Positions 1-9,264 of a stretch of 64,000 bases of DNA are shown here, piece after piece. The position numbers and the translations under genes are program-made. The stretch lies in the NCBI RefSeq assembly GCF_009674885.1, contig NZ_WKKA01000004.1:1-64000 (forward strand), given 5' to 3'. The notes under the pieces were generated by a model, which saw nothing but the letters and a program-made list of their open reading frames with translations, did no database searches and was not told where the DNA came from. This DNA comes from Paracoccus sp. S-4012. Its GTDB lineage: Bacteria; Pseudomonadota; Alphaproteobacteria; Rhodobacterales; Rhodobacteraceae. Each line of letters begins with the position of its first letter. Within the stretch, counting starts at the first letter, position 1.

Positions 1-1
1 G

Positions 2-139
2 ATCGAGCGCTTCTTCTGCAAACTCAAGCAGTTCCGCCGCATCGCCACGCGCTTCGAAAAGCACGCAACCAACTTCCTTGCCGCCGTCGCCCTCGCCTCC
101 GCAAGGATTTGGCTGCGCGCAATTGAGTCCGCGCCCTAG
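2..139 (+). pseudogene. C-terminal end of an IS5-family transposase, cut by the window edge
   Basis: The frame is open from the first base and ends at TAG 137-139, giving 45 residues that begin IERFFCKLKQFRR and end LRAIESAP. The E-R-F-F-x-K-L-K-x-F-R-R-I-A-T-R block is the conserved C-terminal DDE glutamate region of IS5-type transposases. The rest of the gene would lie left of the window, so I cannot tell whether the element is complete. It sits about 160 bases outside the leftmost att-like repeat, so an IS may have inserted at or near the island boundary. Confidence 0.8.
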
Positions 140-526
140 GCGGCCCTTCAAACCCTTGGCGACTGCCATATATCGCGTGGCGGGAACGACGGACTCCACC
201 TCTGAAGGACCCTTCGTGCGACCGGCCGCTACCTCATCTGCTACCCGGACGCACGATCTCGAAAACAGACCCAAGAAAATCAACAGGATCGACAAAGTAA
301 GTGGCGGAGGCGGTGTCCTACGAATATAACTCGTATTTTACTGTATTTATTACATATTTTTCTACTTCACCAACTTGCCCCCACATTTTCCCCCACAGCC
401 GGAAGGTCGTCTTTGTTTCTCTGGACCGGCTTAGATGCTCGCCTCGCGACCGCTGTGCCGCGAGGCTCTGGAGCTGCTACTCTGCTATTCGAAGGGTGGC
501 CCGCCGCATCAAGCAGCGGGCCAAGG
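140..526. other. Gene-free stretch at the left island end, containing an att-like repeat
   Basis: No reading frame here looks coding on either strand. The sequence becomes AT-rich from about 315 to 375, just inside the repeat core at 302-315. The left part presumably holds the end of the IS5 element whose transposase tail stops at 139, but I cannot place its inverted repeat. Confidence 0.5.
302..315 (+). repeat. att-like repeat, leftmost copy of the tRNA-Ser 3' end core
   Basis: TGGCGGAGGCGGTG is identical to 46361-46374, the encoded CCA plus acceptor 3' strand of tRNA-Ser(UGA) read from the plus strand, and to 7469-7482. Identity stops at the ends of the 14-mer. A short direct repeat of a tRNA 3' end is the normal footprint of a tyrosine integrase, so this is read as the outer att site of the first integrated element. 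Confidence 0.7.
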
Positions 527-2053
527 TCAGATCAGAGTCTTGAGGTTCGGGTGGAGTTCGTAAGCAAGCTGGCGCGGTGAGCCATCCACAACCGTCCCCG
601 GAGGAAGGAACCTGATCCAGCCGGAGGAGGCCAAGGTGTCCAGCGCAGCCCTACGCACCGCATGATTGCGGAAAGCCGCCGGACCCATCTGCGCGACCTG
701 ATTGTCATGATGAGCCGTCTGCCCCGGTTTAAGGTTCCCGTAGAGCCATCGCCCCAGCTCTTCGGCGTGCGCGTTATGGCGGCCTTCTCCGGCTACCCGC
801 GTGATGTGCTCGAAAGACGCAAGATAGAAACGCATCAGTTCGCAGCCATTGCGCGCGGCCGCCTCACATACTTCCGAGGCCGTCTCGTCGTCAAAGAGCG
901 TTCCAATCCCCGCCAGCCGAGTGGCGTTCTCAGTGGCGCGAGATGCGAAAGAACAGATACGATGATACTTCCCGCCATTCCCGATTTCGCTCTCAATCTC
1001 ATTATAGAACTCGACCAGAACTTCGAGCGCATCCTTGGAAAGGCGCAAAACAGGGCGGGGATGCGCCAAAAAGTCATTTCCAGGCACGAAGGTTTGCCTT
1101 GCGAGACCGAAAAATTCCAGCAGTTCAACGCAGCGGAGAGCGAAGGCTTCCACAGTCGCCTTGTCCTTCGGATCGGGTGGAGCGAAGTAGCGGGTGCCCA
1201 TTGTGGAAGGCGGGAACGCCGGAAGAATGCGGGGAAGAATGCCCTGTTCCAGCAATTCACGATCGCCATAGATCGACGAGAGCATATAAGGCTGGAACAT
1301 CAGGTGAGCCGCCAAAGGAATGCCCTCGATGTAGTCTCCAGCGCCATTCGCCCGCGGTCGCCCGTATGGAGTCCCACTGAACAAGTGCGCGAAGAAGCTA
1401 ATTGTTTTCTTGCGGTTCTCGGGTTTCATCGCGTGCCCGCCGAAGAAGCCGGCAGCGTCATCGTTGGCAAGAAAAGCCGTGCCCGGACCGTTCTTCATAT
1501 GACTGATTAGACCTTCAACGGTCGGCTCAGAGCAGATAATCTTGGCAATCCTATGCGGCTCCTCGGGCTCCTTGCGGCGCTTCCGGGACTTCGGCTCGGG
1601 CACCGAATGGAGGACTTCTGCCTCCTCTGCGAGCTGCTTTCCCAGCTTCCGTTCGAAGAACCGGATGCCCCCTGTTGCCCGGTCGTCTGCGGTGCTCTTG
1701 CGTTCGCCGCTCAGGGCGATGGTGGACAGCATCACGGCAAGCGGCATCGGGCTGCCCATGATGGTTTCGACGTCTCCACTCAAGGCGCTCACGGCCGACA
1801 TGGCGCCGAGGGTGCTCTGGGCACAAATGCCCATCGGGGCCTGCGTGAGAGCATGGATCGCCCCGGCCGCAGCCGCGCCGGTGTTTCCGAGAGCATGAAC
1901 GGGAAACCCAATCGGGCATGAATCCCCCGATTTCAGGAGCTGGAGTTTCTGCCAGCCAATCCGCTGCGCATCATCTAATAACTGGCCGGAGCCAACCGTC
2001 TCTTGCTCAATGAGCGTTTCCGCGAACGAGGCGGGCTTCGTGTGCTGAACCAT
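527..2053 (-). CDS. DUF3987 (YfjI-like) primase/helicase-associated protein
   Basis: This 508-residue protein fits the DUF3987 family found in phage-satellite and plasmid replication regions, usually next to integrases and primases. An alanine-rich stretch (about residues 58-66, GAAAAGAIH) is followed near residue 115 by SGERKST, a degenerate P-loop-like motif typical of the family. The ATG at 2053 is preceded by an AAAGGAC ribosome site. The 97-residue gene upstream on the same strand ends 48 bases away, so the two are probably cotranscribed. Function is inferred from family only; a role in element replication or maintenance is likely. Confidence 0.75.
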   Translation of the reverse strand: MVQHTKPASFAETLIEQETVGSGQLLDDAQRIGWQKLQLLKSGDSCPIGFPVHALGNTGAAAAGAIHALTQAPMGICAQSTLGAMSAVSALSGDVETIMGSPMPLAVMLSTIALSGERKSTADDRATGGIRFFERKLGKQLAEEAEVLHSVPEPKSRKRRKEPEEPHRIAKIICSEPTVEGLISHMKNGPGTAFLANDDAAGFFGGHAMKPENRKKTISFFAHLFSGTPYGRPRANGAGDYIEGIPLAAHLMFQPYMLSSIYGDRELLEQGILPRILPAFPPSTMGTRYFAPPDPKDKATVEAFALRCVELLEFFGLARQTFVPGNDFLAHPRPVLRLSKDALEVLVEFYNEIESEIGNGGKYHRICSFASRATENATRLAGIGTLFDDETASEVCEAAARNGCELMRFYLASFEHITRVAGEGRHNAHAEELGRWLYGNLKPGQTAHHDNQVAQMGPAAFRNHAVRRAALDTLASSGWIRFLPPGTVVDGSPRQLAYELHPNLKTLI

Positions 2054-2101
2054 TTTCCGTCCTTTCGGTTTGTAGCGGGTTCGAGAAGGACTTGGAGTTT
2101 T

Positions 2102-2395
2102 TCAGCGGACCTCGGAAACTTTTGAGCAAACTTTTTTTCGCGTCGGGTTGGCCCCATGTTCTCGGGTTTGAGGGTCGCCTGAGTCGCTACCCGCAACCGC
2201 CTTCTTGTGCTTCTGCGGGGTGATGGCTTGAAGCTGGTGCTCAAGGTGGTCCAGCACCCCTTCCGACACCTTCACCAATTGAGCGTCAGTGAAGTCTCGT
2301 CCGTGGTAAGGTGCGAGCTTGAAGACGCGGATGTGCGTGATCGCCATCATCATCAACATCATTGCTGATCGCTCAATTTCAGATCGTCGGTGCAT
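2102..2395 (-). CDS. Small hypothetical protein upstream of the DUF3987 gene
   Basis: The 97-residue protein begins MHRRSEIERSAMMLMMMAI. I chose this start because AAAGGAGATAGGGAA stands just before the ATG; the frame could extend upstream to 2482 but without a comparable ribosome site. It is hydrophilic with a lysine- and histidine-rich C-terminus and no domain I recognise. Its position upstream of the DUF3987 gene on the same strand, with a 48-base gap, suggests a two-gene operon. Confidence 0.6.
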   Translation of the reverse strand: MHRRSEIERSAMMLMMMAITHIRVFKLAPYHGRDFTDAQLVKVSEGVLDHLEHQLQAITPQKHKKAVAGSDSGDPQTREHGANPTRKKVCSKVSEVR

Positions 2396-2598
2396 TTCCC
2401 TATCTCCTTTTTGAAGGCGCACAACGGACAAAATAGTGATTTTGTCCTCACTCTCAAATGCGACACATGGCTCTGTTTTCACTGCGACACTCGGTCAGAA
2501 CATTCTCGGACAAGAGGCGGGCCGAAGAGCGCGCAGCTGTTCCGGGTCAAACAGCGGCACACCTGCGCTAAATCACTCGCAGTTCGGCTGCCCGCGAA

Positions 2599-3531
2599 GT
2601 GCTGCGGAGCCGGATCGTCGGCACCGATGCCGAGGTAGCGCGGGTCGCAGAGGATGCCGCCACGAAGCGCAGGGGGCGGGTCGCAGTACGCTTCATCATC
2701 GCCTTGCCCGTTGAGGCCACCCCGGAGCAGCGGGTCGAGCTGACGCGGGCTTTTGCCGAGGCGCTTACCCACGGAACGGCCAGCTATGTCGGAGCGATCC
2801 ACGACAAGAAAGGCAACGACCGAAGTAATCCTCACTTCCACCTCGTCGCGTTCGACGCCTTCGAGAAGTCAGGGGGACGGGGACGCCCCCGGAGCGTCAT
2901 GGGCATGGCCCGGAAGGGCGCTGTGGAGGCTGCTGCGGCCCTGTGGGCGCGCATCCACAACGAGAGGATGACTGCCTGGGGCTATGGCGCGTCCTCGCTC
3001 ATCTCGGAACTGTCCAACGAGGCGCGGGGCATCGACCGCATTCCTACCATCCATGAAGGGCCCGGCGCGCGCCAGATGGCCGCGCGCGGCGCGGTCCCTG
3101 CGGCAAAGCCGGCATGGCGCAGGATCGACGCCGGGCAGACCCGAAGCGCCGCAAACAAGATCATCTGCGAGATCAACCAACTGAAAGAGGAGGAGACACA
3201 TGGCAACCAACCCGATGGATTGGGAAGCCGCGATGACCGCGACCCGCACGAGCGCCGAGAAGGCCGCCCTGTATGCGGATCGGACCGTGGGAGGGGTCGC
3301 GCAGATGCTCGACCAGCAGCGCCGCCTTTCGTCGCTGATGGCCGACCTGACGAAGGCGCAGACGAAGGCCGAGTCCCGCCTTTCCGAACTGCTGGAGCGG
3401 ACCCGGACGGTCCAAGCAGCCCGCCGTTTCGCCAACCCGAGCAGGCTCCTCCTCCTCGCCTGTGGCTCCTCCTTTCTGTGTCGTCGGTCCTGTCCGCCGC
3501 CGTCGCGTCCGCCGTCTGCTTGCTGAGTTGA
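2599..3531 (+). pseudogene. N-terminally truncated MobA/MobL-type (MOBQ) relaxase
   Basis: The frame carries the core of a MOBQ relaxase: residues 27-45 match the RVAVRFIIALP-VEATPEQR block, followed by His68 and the HxH pair at 79 and 81 (NPHFHLV), which form the metal-binding three-histidine site. Near residue 145 comes IDRIPTIHEGP, matching the IERLPGVHLGP region of RSF1010 MobA. A stop at 2569-2571 closes the frame upstream, and the N-terminal 50-60 residues of the family, including the nicking tyrosine, are absent. The protein should therefore not nick DNA. After about residue 195 the frame overlaps a second gene and becomes an Arg/Pro/Asp-rich tail. Confidence 0.7.
3200..3526 (+). CDS. 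MobB-like small protein nested in the relaxase gene, probably frameshifted near its end
   Basis: An ATG with a strong GAGGAGG site 8 bases upstream opens a frame shifted relative to the relaxase. The first 75 residues form a helical, alanine- and leucine-rich protein (AQMLDQQRRLSSLMADLTK) like the MobB proteins that lie inside mobA in RSF1010-type plasmids. MobB normally ends with a membrane helix. Here that helix (PRLWLLLSVSSVLSAAVAS) is found in the relaxase frame at about 3455-3525, so a single-base frameshift near 3440 has probably split the gene. Family assignment is by architecture and position, not by strong residue identity. Confidence 0.5.
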   Translation: MATNPMDWEAAMTATRTSAEKAALYADRTVGGVAQMLDQQRRLSSLMADLTKAQTKAESRLSELLERTRTVQAARRFANPSRLLLLACGSSFLCRRSCPPPSRPPSAC

Positions 3532-3676
3532 TGATGATCCGCGACACCCTTCGCGCCCGGCTGGCCGCGGCGTCGAGGGCCGCGTCGGCCAGGATGGCCG
3601 ACGCCGACGAGCCGACGCCCGAGAAGGAGCGTCGGCCGCCGGAGCGTGCCAGATAGCAGAATAGCAGTTCCCCGGA

Positions 3677-5960
3677 TCAGGCTGAGACTCGCGCCCCTCT
3701 CCGCTTCGGCTTCGGTGCGGCCGTCAGGGGCGCAATCATCTTCTCGTAGAGCCCGAAGAGGTGTTCCGCCCTTTCCCGGTCGCTGGTGAAGCCCTTGGGT
3801 GCGTAGAGGCGATCAACCGCTCGGTCGAGCGCCTGATGAGCGCGACGGAGATCAAGCGGCATCAAATCGGGATCATAGAGGTCCGCAAGCGTTGAGTCAG
3901 GATACGAGGCGCGCGCGACGAGAACCGCCTCTGCTAATGACGTCAGCTTAGACATGTCAGCGCTCGCAGGCGGTGGCGGGAAGGTATGATAAACAACCCC
4001 AATTCCATATTGGTATCTACTTTCCAGACGCCCCCCAATATAGCGGACCCAAGCCATATGCATGGCAGAAGTAAGCAATGCGAATAGCGGCTTTGTTGCG
4101 CCCGGGAGGATTTGAATTTTATTGCTCGGGATCGCCGGGGGTTTCAGCCGCGCAATCGGAATGTAATCCCGGCGCTCCGAGCTAACTTCGGGAATCACCA
4201 AGAAGGGTTTGTCCGGGATGGTCTCAACATTGAACTTCGTAGGCTTTTCTGCGATGGCAAGCGTGCTCGGCCTCTTGCTTCTCAGGCGGGAGGCCTTCAC
4301 GGCACGCAACCTTTCGACAACTCGCGGCATGGCCTTCAGCTCAGCCGGCGTCGCGGATTGAAGTGCCAAAATCGAGCGTTCGGAATCGTACAGAAGCTCT
4401 TCTGTGCCAATGAATGGGCGCATGTATCGCTTCGCCGCGGGTTCCAGAGCAAGGAAAGCTGTTCTCTCCTCCTTGTTGAATATTAAGAACCCTCCATCAA
4501 TAGGTTGTGATCCGCTAATGATTGTTGGTAGTGAATTAAGGGGCTTAAAGGCCTCGCGGACCACCAAGTGCGGATCATTAAGCCTGCTTGCGTCGAAAAG
4601 ATAGGGAGACAAGGCAGAATGGCGGCTTTCGACAGGGTCGCCATTGAGATCATCGTATGAGAATAGCCGCTTTTCTTTTGCAACGCCGCCAGCAGGATCG
4701 AGACCGAGAATGACAACATGCACGCGGGCTTTTCCGCGCGCATCGGAGCCCCAAGCGAATGTCCGATGCGCAAAGGCGATTTCTAACCTACATTGGTTGA
4801 AAAGGATAGGCCAAAGCTGGGCTACCTGCTCGCCCTGCGTAAGCGAGTTTGTTGAGACAAATCCAATGCGTATTTTTCTTGCCTTCGCATAACGGCCAGC
4901 AAGAATAAACCAAGCCGCCACAAAATCAAGAGTCCCTCCCGATTTGCCGAGTGTAGCAATTCTGCGCACCTGTGCGCGCTGCTCATGAGATTGATACTTC
5001 GACCCTATGAAGGGCGGATTGCCGAGAATGAACGAGCAGCGCTCAGGCGGCAGCAGAGTCGCCCAATCGGTTTCCAGCGCATCAGCATGGAGGATGTGCG
5101 GCGACTGCCGCAATGGAATACGACTGTATGATTGTCCGAACGCCAGACTCAGCCGGGTATTCATGATGTGGTCCATCATCCACATCGCGGTCTCGGCAAT
5201 ACGCGAGGCGAACTCACCAATCTCGATCCCGTAGAACTGGCCTACATCGACCTTGCTCAGGTCGGCCGCGTCCAGCTCCATCGTTCGATCATCCTCCCGG
5301 TAGGCGCGCAGCTCCAGAAGAAGCTCCTGTTCAAGCTGGCGCAGCTCGCGGTAGGCGATGACAAGGAAGTTGCCACAACCACAGGCCGGGTCGAAGAAGG
5401 TCAGCTTCGACAGCCGGTTATGGAAGGCTTGCAGCTCTACCCGGCGACGGCTGTCCTTTCGCGCTCTGAGCCGCGCGAACTCGGCTCGAAGGTCATCGAG
5501 GAACAACGGCTCGATGACCTTCATGATGTTCTTTTCGGTCGTGTAGTGCGCCCCGGAGGCGCGGCGCTCCTTCGCGCTCATGACCGACTGAAATAGCGAG
5601 CCAAAGATTGCGGGAGATATGCCAGACCATCGAAGCGGCAGGCTTCAAGCAACCTTTCACGCATTCCGGAGGTGAAGTCTGGAATACGCAGAGGGTCCTT
5701 GAATAGATCACAAGATCGCGTCCGATGCTCTTCTGTTCTACGAGCAGGACGCCCTTCCAGAAGAGGTCGATGAAACCGGCCTTATCGCCGAGTTTCCTCA
5801 CCGGCTCCTCAAACGAGGCGACCTTGCGAATGGGAACCCCAAAAACATCAAAAAAATCGCGATAGAAAAGCTGAGTCTGCCCTTTCTCGTAGCCCTCGCC
5901 GGCCCACTCCTCCGCAAACGCAGCAGCGCGGGCGCGAATCTCATTCCAGTTCAACCTCAT
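3677..5960 (-). pseudogene. MmeI-like type IIG restriction-modification protein, broken by deletion and frameshift
   Basis: Two frames together make most of an MmeI-like enzyme. The first (5960 to about 5713, MRLNWNEIRARAA...) is the N-terminal domain through EQKSIGRDL. The second (5581 to 3677, 634 residues) carries the adenine methyltransferase (FFDPACGCGNFL, ILGNPPF), target-recognition and C-terminal parts. About 130-150 codons of the endonuclease/spacer region are missing between GRDL and DLFKDPLRIPDF, where GATCT occurs twice in 14 bases (plus-strand 5705-5717). A one-base loss near 5628 then breaks the frame just before SPAIFGSLFQSVM. The methyltransferase half could still be translated from ATG 5581. 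Confidence 0.85.
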
Positions 5961-6065
5961 GGCCGCTCATCCCCATACCTTCAGTGAGAAACAGCCTTAA
6001 GCCAGAGCAACACCCTTCACCATCCGGTCCGTCGCCAAACATCTGCCCCGTTGCGCGGCCGCAAC

Positions 6066-7340
6066 CTACGCGCTGGCCGCCTCACCGACCTCCTCAAACC
6101 GCTCCTTCCGGAACTGGTTGAGAATATCCGCGTAAGTGCCACTGGCACCCGTGGCCCAGAGCCCCCAGACTTCGATCAGCTCCTCACGTTCGTTCCAGTA
6201 GATCGTTCGCAAGTAAGCCGACTCGGTCTTGTTCTGGTTGATATGGGAAAAGGCGTATTCCTTCACCTTGTCCCGAGCCTCAGCGAAAGTCTCTGCCCAG
6301 TCTCGGAACGCGCTGCGCATACCATGAACCGTCGCGTCGGGATAGAATCCATGAAGGACCTTCGCCATCGTGTTCTCTGAGATGGGCTGTTTCGGCTTGC
6401 TTGGCGAGGCAAACACGAACGGCGAAGCGTCGGACCGCCGCTTTTCAAGTTCCCGGAGAATTTCCATCGCTGCGAGCGGCAGCGGCACCTCAAACACCCG
6501 GTCGCCCTTCATGTTCTCCGCCGGGATCGTCCAGCGATCAAGGTCGGGCGAGAACTGTTCCCATGTCGCTTTGCGCACGGGGCCGGAGCGCAGCGCCGTC
6601 AGGATCGTGAAGCGAAGAGCAAGCGCGCCAACGCCCGGCACCTGTTCGAGCCGCCGCATCAGGTCGGCGGTTTCTTCCCACGGGATGGCCGCGAAGTTCT
6701 TGACGGCTTTCCTCTGGCGCGGAAGCGCAAGGCGAACGCCATCAACTGGGTTCCCTTGCGTCCGATGGCCCTTCACGATGGCCCACTCGAAGACGACCTG
6801 GAGGCGTTGAAGGACGCGCCGGGCGGTTTCCTGCTTGGCGATCCAGATCGGCGTCATGACTGTGATGATGTCGTTGCGCGTGATGTCATTGACTCCGAGA
6901 TCGCCAATCGTCGGGAAGGCATAGGTGGCGAGCGTGTTCAGCCATTGATCGACATGCTTGCCGTTTCGGCTCGTGCTCTTGATGTGAGTCCGATGAACCT
7001 CGGCCGCGAGAGCCCGGAAAGGGATGGACTTTGGCTCAACTCGCCGGACGGTCGGATCGCCACCCGTCCGGGCAATCTGGCGGAACTCGTGAGCCTTCGC
7101 GCGCGCATCGGCAAGGGAGACTACCGAGGCGGAGCCAAGTCCAAGGTCGCGCCGTCTGCCCTTAATGACGATGCGCAACAGCCAGCGCCTTGCCCCGGTC
7201 GGATGGACTTCCAGATACAAGCCGCCACCGTCAGTGTGTCGGCCGGGCGGTGCGCTCTTCACGAACGCGGCCTTGAGCCTCTTCTCGTAGTGGGGCGCGC
7301 TGGCCTTTCGTCCGGGAACAGGACTCGGAACATCAGTCAT
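6066..7340 (-). CDS. int: Tyrosine recombinase, P4-type integrase of element 1
   Basis: The 424-residue protein has the DUF4102-type arm-binding domain (DGGGLYLEVHPTGARRWLLR, about residues 37-56), a core-binding domain and the catalytic domain. The catalytic set is Arg251 (TALRSG), His339/Arg342 (HGMRSAF), His366 (FSHINQNK) and Tyr376 (SAYLRT). The TALRSGP variant replaces the usual TALRSGE, and FSHINQ replaces LAHxxG, but all catalytic residues are present. The gene lies 129 bases from the att core at 7469 and points away from it, the usual placement for a tRNA-directed integrase. Confidence 0.92.
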   Translation of the reverse strand: MTDVPSPVPGRKASAPHYEKRLKAAFVKSAPPGRHTDGGGLYLEVHPTGARRWLLRIVIKGRRRDLGLGSASVVSLADARAKAHEFRQIARTGGDPTVRRVEPKSIPFRALAAEVHRTHIKSTSRNGKHVDQWLNTLATYAFPTIGDLGVNDITRNDIITVMTPIWIAKQETARRVLQRLQVVFEWAIVKGHRTQGNPVDGVRLALPRQRKAVKNFAAIPWEETADLMRRLEQVPGVGALALRFTILTALRSGPVRKATWEQFSPDLDRWTIPAENMKGDRVFEVPLPLAAMEILRELEKRRSDASPFVFASPSKPKQPISENTMAKVLHGFYPDATVHGMRSAFRDWAETFAEARDKVKEYAFSHINQNKTESAYLRTIYWNEREELIEVWGLWATGASGTYADILNQFRKERFEEVGEAASA

Positions 7341-7468
7341 CAGTCATCGTCCCCACATTTATTCAGGGACGAACCGGGGTCGTCAAGCTGCCAACACAGA
7401 GTTGAGGCTTGTTTATGCTGATATTTTTCCAGATCAGGGACTGTCGTCGAGCCGTGATCCTAAGAAAA

Positions 7469-7482
7469 TGGCGGAGGCGGTG
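7469..7482 (+). repeat. att-like repeat, central copy between two divergent integrases
   Basis: The 14-mer TGGCGGAGGCGGTG is identical to the tRNA-Ser(UGA) 3' end at 46361-46374 and to 302-315. It lies in the 286-base gap between an integrase reading left (starting at 7340) and another reading right (starting at 7627). Flanking bases differ from the other copies. This position is expected if two elements integrated one after another into the same tRNA site. Confidence 0.75.
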
Positions 7483-7626
7483 CCCGCCATTTTTCTTTGC
7501 TATCAGGCGCAATCGGTCGCACAAGTGGCTTTCCCTCAAGCGCTTAGGCACAGCTTCCGCTGTGTGGCATTGCAATCACTCGCGTCCTGTCGCATCCTTG
7601 TTGGAGGGTATTAGTCAGGGTGTCAT

Positions 7627-8916
7627 ATGCCGCGTCTAGCCAAGGAACTCACGGCACTAGACGTGAAGCGGCTGCAGCATCCGGGCAAGGGCCGGAACGT
7701 GACATTCAATGTGGGCGGGGTCGCCGGGCTGGTGCTGCAGATTACCCCGAGCGGCGGACGCACATGGCTGTTGCGGGTGCAGGTCGGAGCGAAGCGCCGC
7801 GAAATTGGCTTGGGCGGCTATCCCGATGTGACCTTGGCCATGGCCCGCGACCGGGCGCGCGATGCCAAGGACAAGATCCGGAGCGGCATCGACCCCGTGG
7901 AGGATCGCAAGGCCGCGAAGGCCGCCCTGGTCGCGGCCCAGCATCGGGGCCTGTCCTTTGCGGAGGCCGTGGAGCGCTATCTTGCCACAAAGCTGGAAGC
8001 CTTCCGCAACCCCAAACATCGCCAGCAATGGCGCAACACGCTCAACAGCTACGCGCTGCCGGACCTGGGCCCCATGCTGGTTCAGGACATCGGCACGCAG
8101 GACGTACTGCGGGTGCTGGAACCCCTCTGGCAGAGCAAGACCGAAACCGCATCCCGCCTTCGCGGGCGCATTGAGGCGGTCCTGTCCTGGGCCACGGTGG
8201 CCGGGCACCGCGCGGGCGATAACCCGGCGCGCTGGGCCGGCAACCTGAAGGAGTTGCTGCCCGCCCCCTCCAAGGTGGCGAAGGTGGGCAATCAACCGGC
8301 GGTGCAGATCGACGATGCACCGCGCTGGTTCGCGGCGCTGCGCCAGCGCGAGGGCATGGGCGCGCGGGCGCTGGAGTTTGCCGCCTTGACAGCCGCCCGC
8401 TCACAGGAAGTGCGGGGCGCGCTCTGGGATGAGATCGACTTCGAGGCAGGGCTTTGGATTGTCCCGGCGGTACGGATGAAGATGGAACGTGAGCATCGCG
8501 TGCCGCTGACGCCGGACGCGGTGGCACTGCTGAACGCCCTGCCGCGCTTTGCAGACAATCCGCAGGTGTTCCCGGCGGCGCGCGGGGGCGAGTTGTCCGA
8601 CATGACTCTGAGCGCGGCCATGAAGCGGCTGCATCAGGCGGATGTGGACGCTGGTGGCACGGGCTTCGTGGACCGCGTTAGCAAGCGCCCCGCGGTGCCG
8701 CATGGGCTGCGCTCGACCTTCCGCGACTGGGTGGCCGAGCGCACGGACTATCCCGGCGACATGGCCGAAGTCGCGCTGGCGCATCGCATGGCAAGCGCGG
8801 TGGAGGCCTCCTACAGGCGCGGCGACATGGTGGAAAAACGCCGCGCGATGATGGTGGCATGGGCCGAGTTCTTGAAATCTCGGACCGGCGACTCCCGTGC
8901 ACCGGGAGAGAGATAA
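7627..8916 (+). CDS. int: Tyrosine recombinase, P4-type integrase of element 2
   Basis: The 429-residue protein begins MPRLAKELTALDVKRL and has the DUF4102 arm-type binding domain (VAGLVLQITPSGGRTWLLRV, about residues 32-51), the core-binding domain and the catalytic domain. Catalytic residues are Arg258 (TAARSQEVR), His359/Arg362 (HGLRST), His386 (LAHRM) and Tyr396 (ASYRRGD). It lies 144 bases right of the central att core. It is only distantly similar to the integrase at 6066-7340, so the two elements arrived separately. Its stop codon overlaps the next start (TAATG). Confidence 0.94.
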   Translation: MPRLAKELTALDVKRLQHPGKGRNVTFNVGGVAGLVLQITPSGGRTWLLRVQVGAKRREIGLGGYPDVTLAMARDRARDAKDKIRSGIDPVEDRKAAKAALVAAQHRGLSFAEAVERYLATKLEAFRNPKHRQQWRNTLNSYALPDLGPMLVQDIGTQDVLRVLEPLWQSKTETASRLRGRIEAVLSWATVAGHRAGDNPARWAGNLKELLPAPSKVAKVGNQPAVQIDDAPRWFAALRQREGMGARALEFAALTAARSQEVRGALWDEIDFEAGLWIVPAVRMKMEREHRVPLTPDAVALLNALPRFADNPQVFPAARGGELSDMTLSAAMKRLHQADVDAGGTGFVDRVSKRPAVPHGLRSTFRDWVAERTDYPGDMAEVALAHRMASAVEASYRRGDMVEKRRAMMVAWAEFLKSRTGDSRAPGER

Positions 8917-9233
8917 TGGCCCGATATAAGCCATGCTCATGTGATCATCCGTATCGTGGATGCTTCTCCTGTGCCGTCGATTACGTGATCAAGCAAGTCC
9001 GCACACATCCAGACTGCGAGTGCCTTCCTCAAAGGTCTTTGTCCTGCGAGCTCTGTGGTTGCGCGTTGCTTCCTGATTGGGAAAACGCGTTGGCACTGGC
9101 GTCAGCAGCCTATGAGCACTTGCCCAAGGCTCGCGCGCGATCGCGTGGTTTGAAGTTCGAGCGGCTCGGGGAAAGAGCATACATTTCCAACAAGACCGAG
9201 ATCAGGCGGCGCGGGAGCTTCTGGCGGAGGTAG
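8916..9233 (+). CDS. Small cysteine-rich protein coupled to the integrase
   Basis: The start codon overlaps the integrase stop in TAATG, with GGGAGAGA just before it. The 105-residue protein is cysteine-rich: CSCDHPYRGCFSC at residues 6-18, then CEC, CELCGC between about 35 and 50. The spacing suggests one or two zinc sites. The C-terminal half is basic (KARARSRGLKFERL, RRRGSFWRR), which would fit nucleic-acid binding. I do not recognise a family. Translational coupling suggests it is made together with the integrase and could modulate it. Confidence 0.6.
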   Translation: MARYKPCSCDHPYRGCFSCAVDYVIKQVRTHPDCECLPQRSLSCELCGCALLPDWENALALASAAYEHLPKARARSRGLKFERLGERAYISNKTEIRRRGSFWRR

Positions 9234-9264
9234 AAAACGATCCTGTTAGCCATGATGCTGCAAT

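Larger units (their letters stand above)
302..7482. mobile_element. Integrated element 1 (about 7.2 kb) between two tRNA-Ser att repeats
   Basis: The segment is bounded by the 14-base repeats at 302 and 7469. It holds a DUF3987 protein, a small partner, a decayed mobilisation gene pair, a broken MmeI-like restriction-modification gene, and a P4-type integrase placed directly next to the right-hand repeat. This is the make-up of a small mobilisable island. The relaxase lacks its N-terminus and the restriction gene is broken, so it is probably no longer mobilisable by itself, although its integrase looks intact. Confidence 0.65.
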
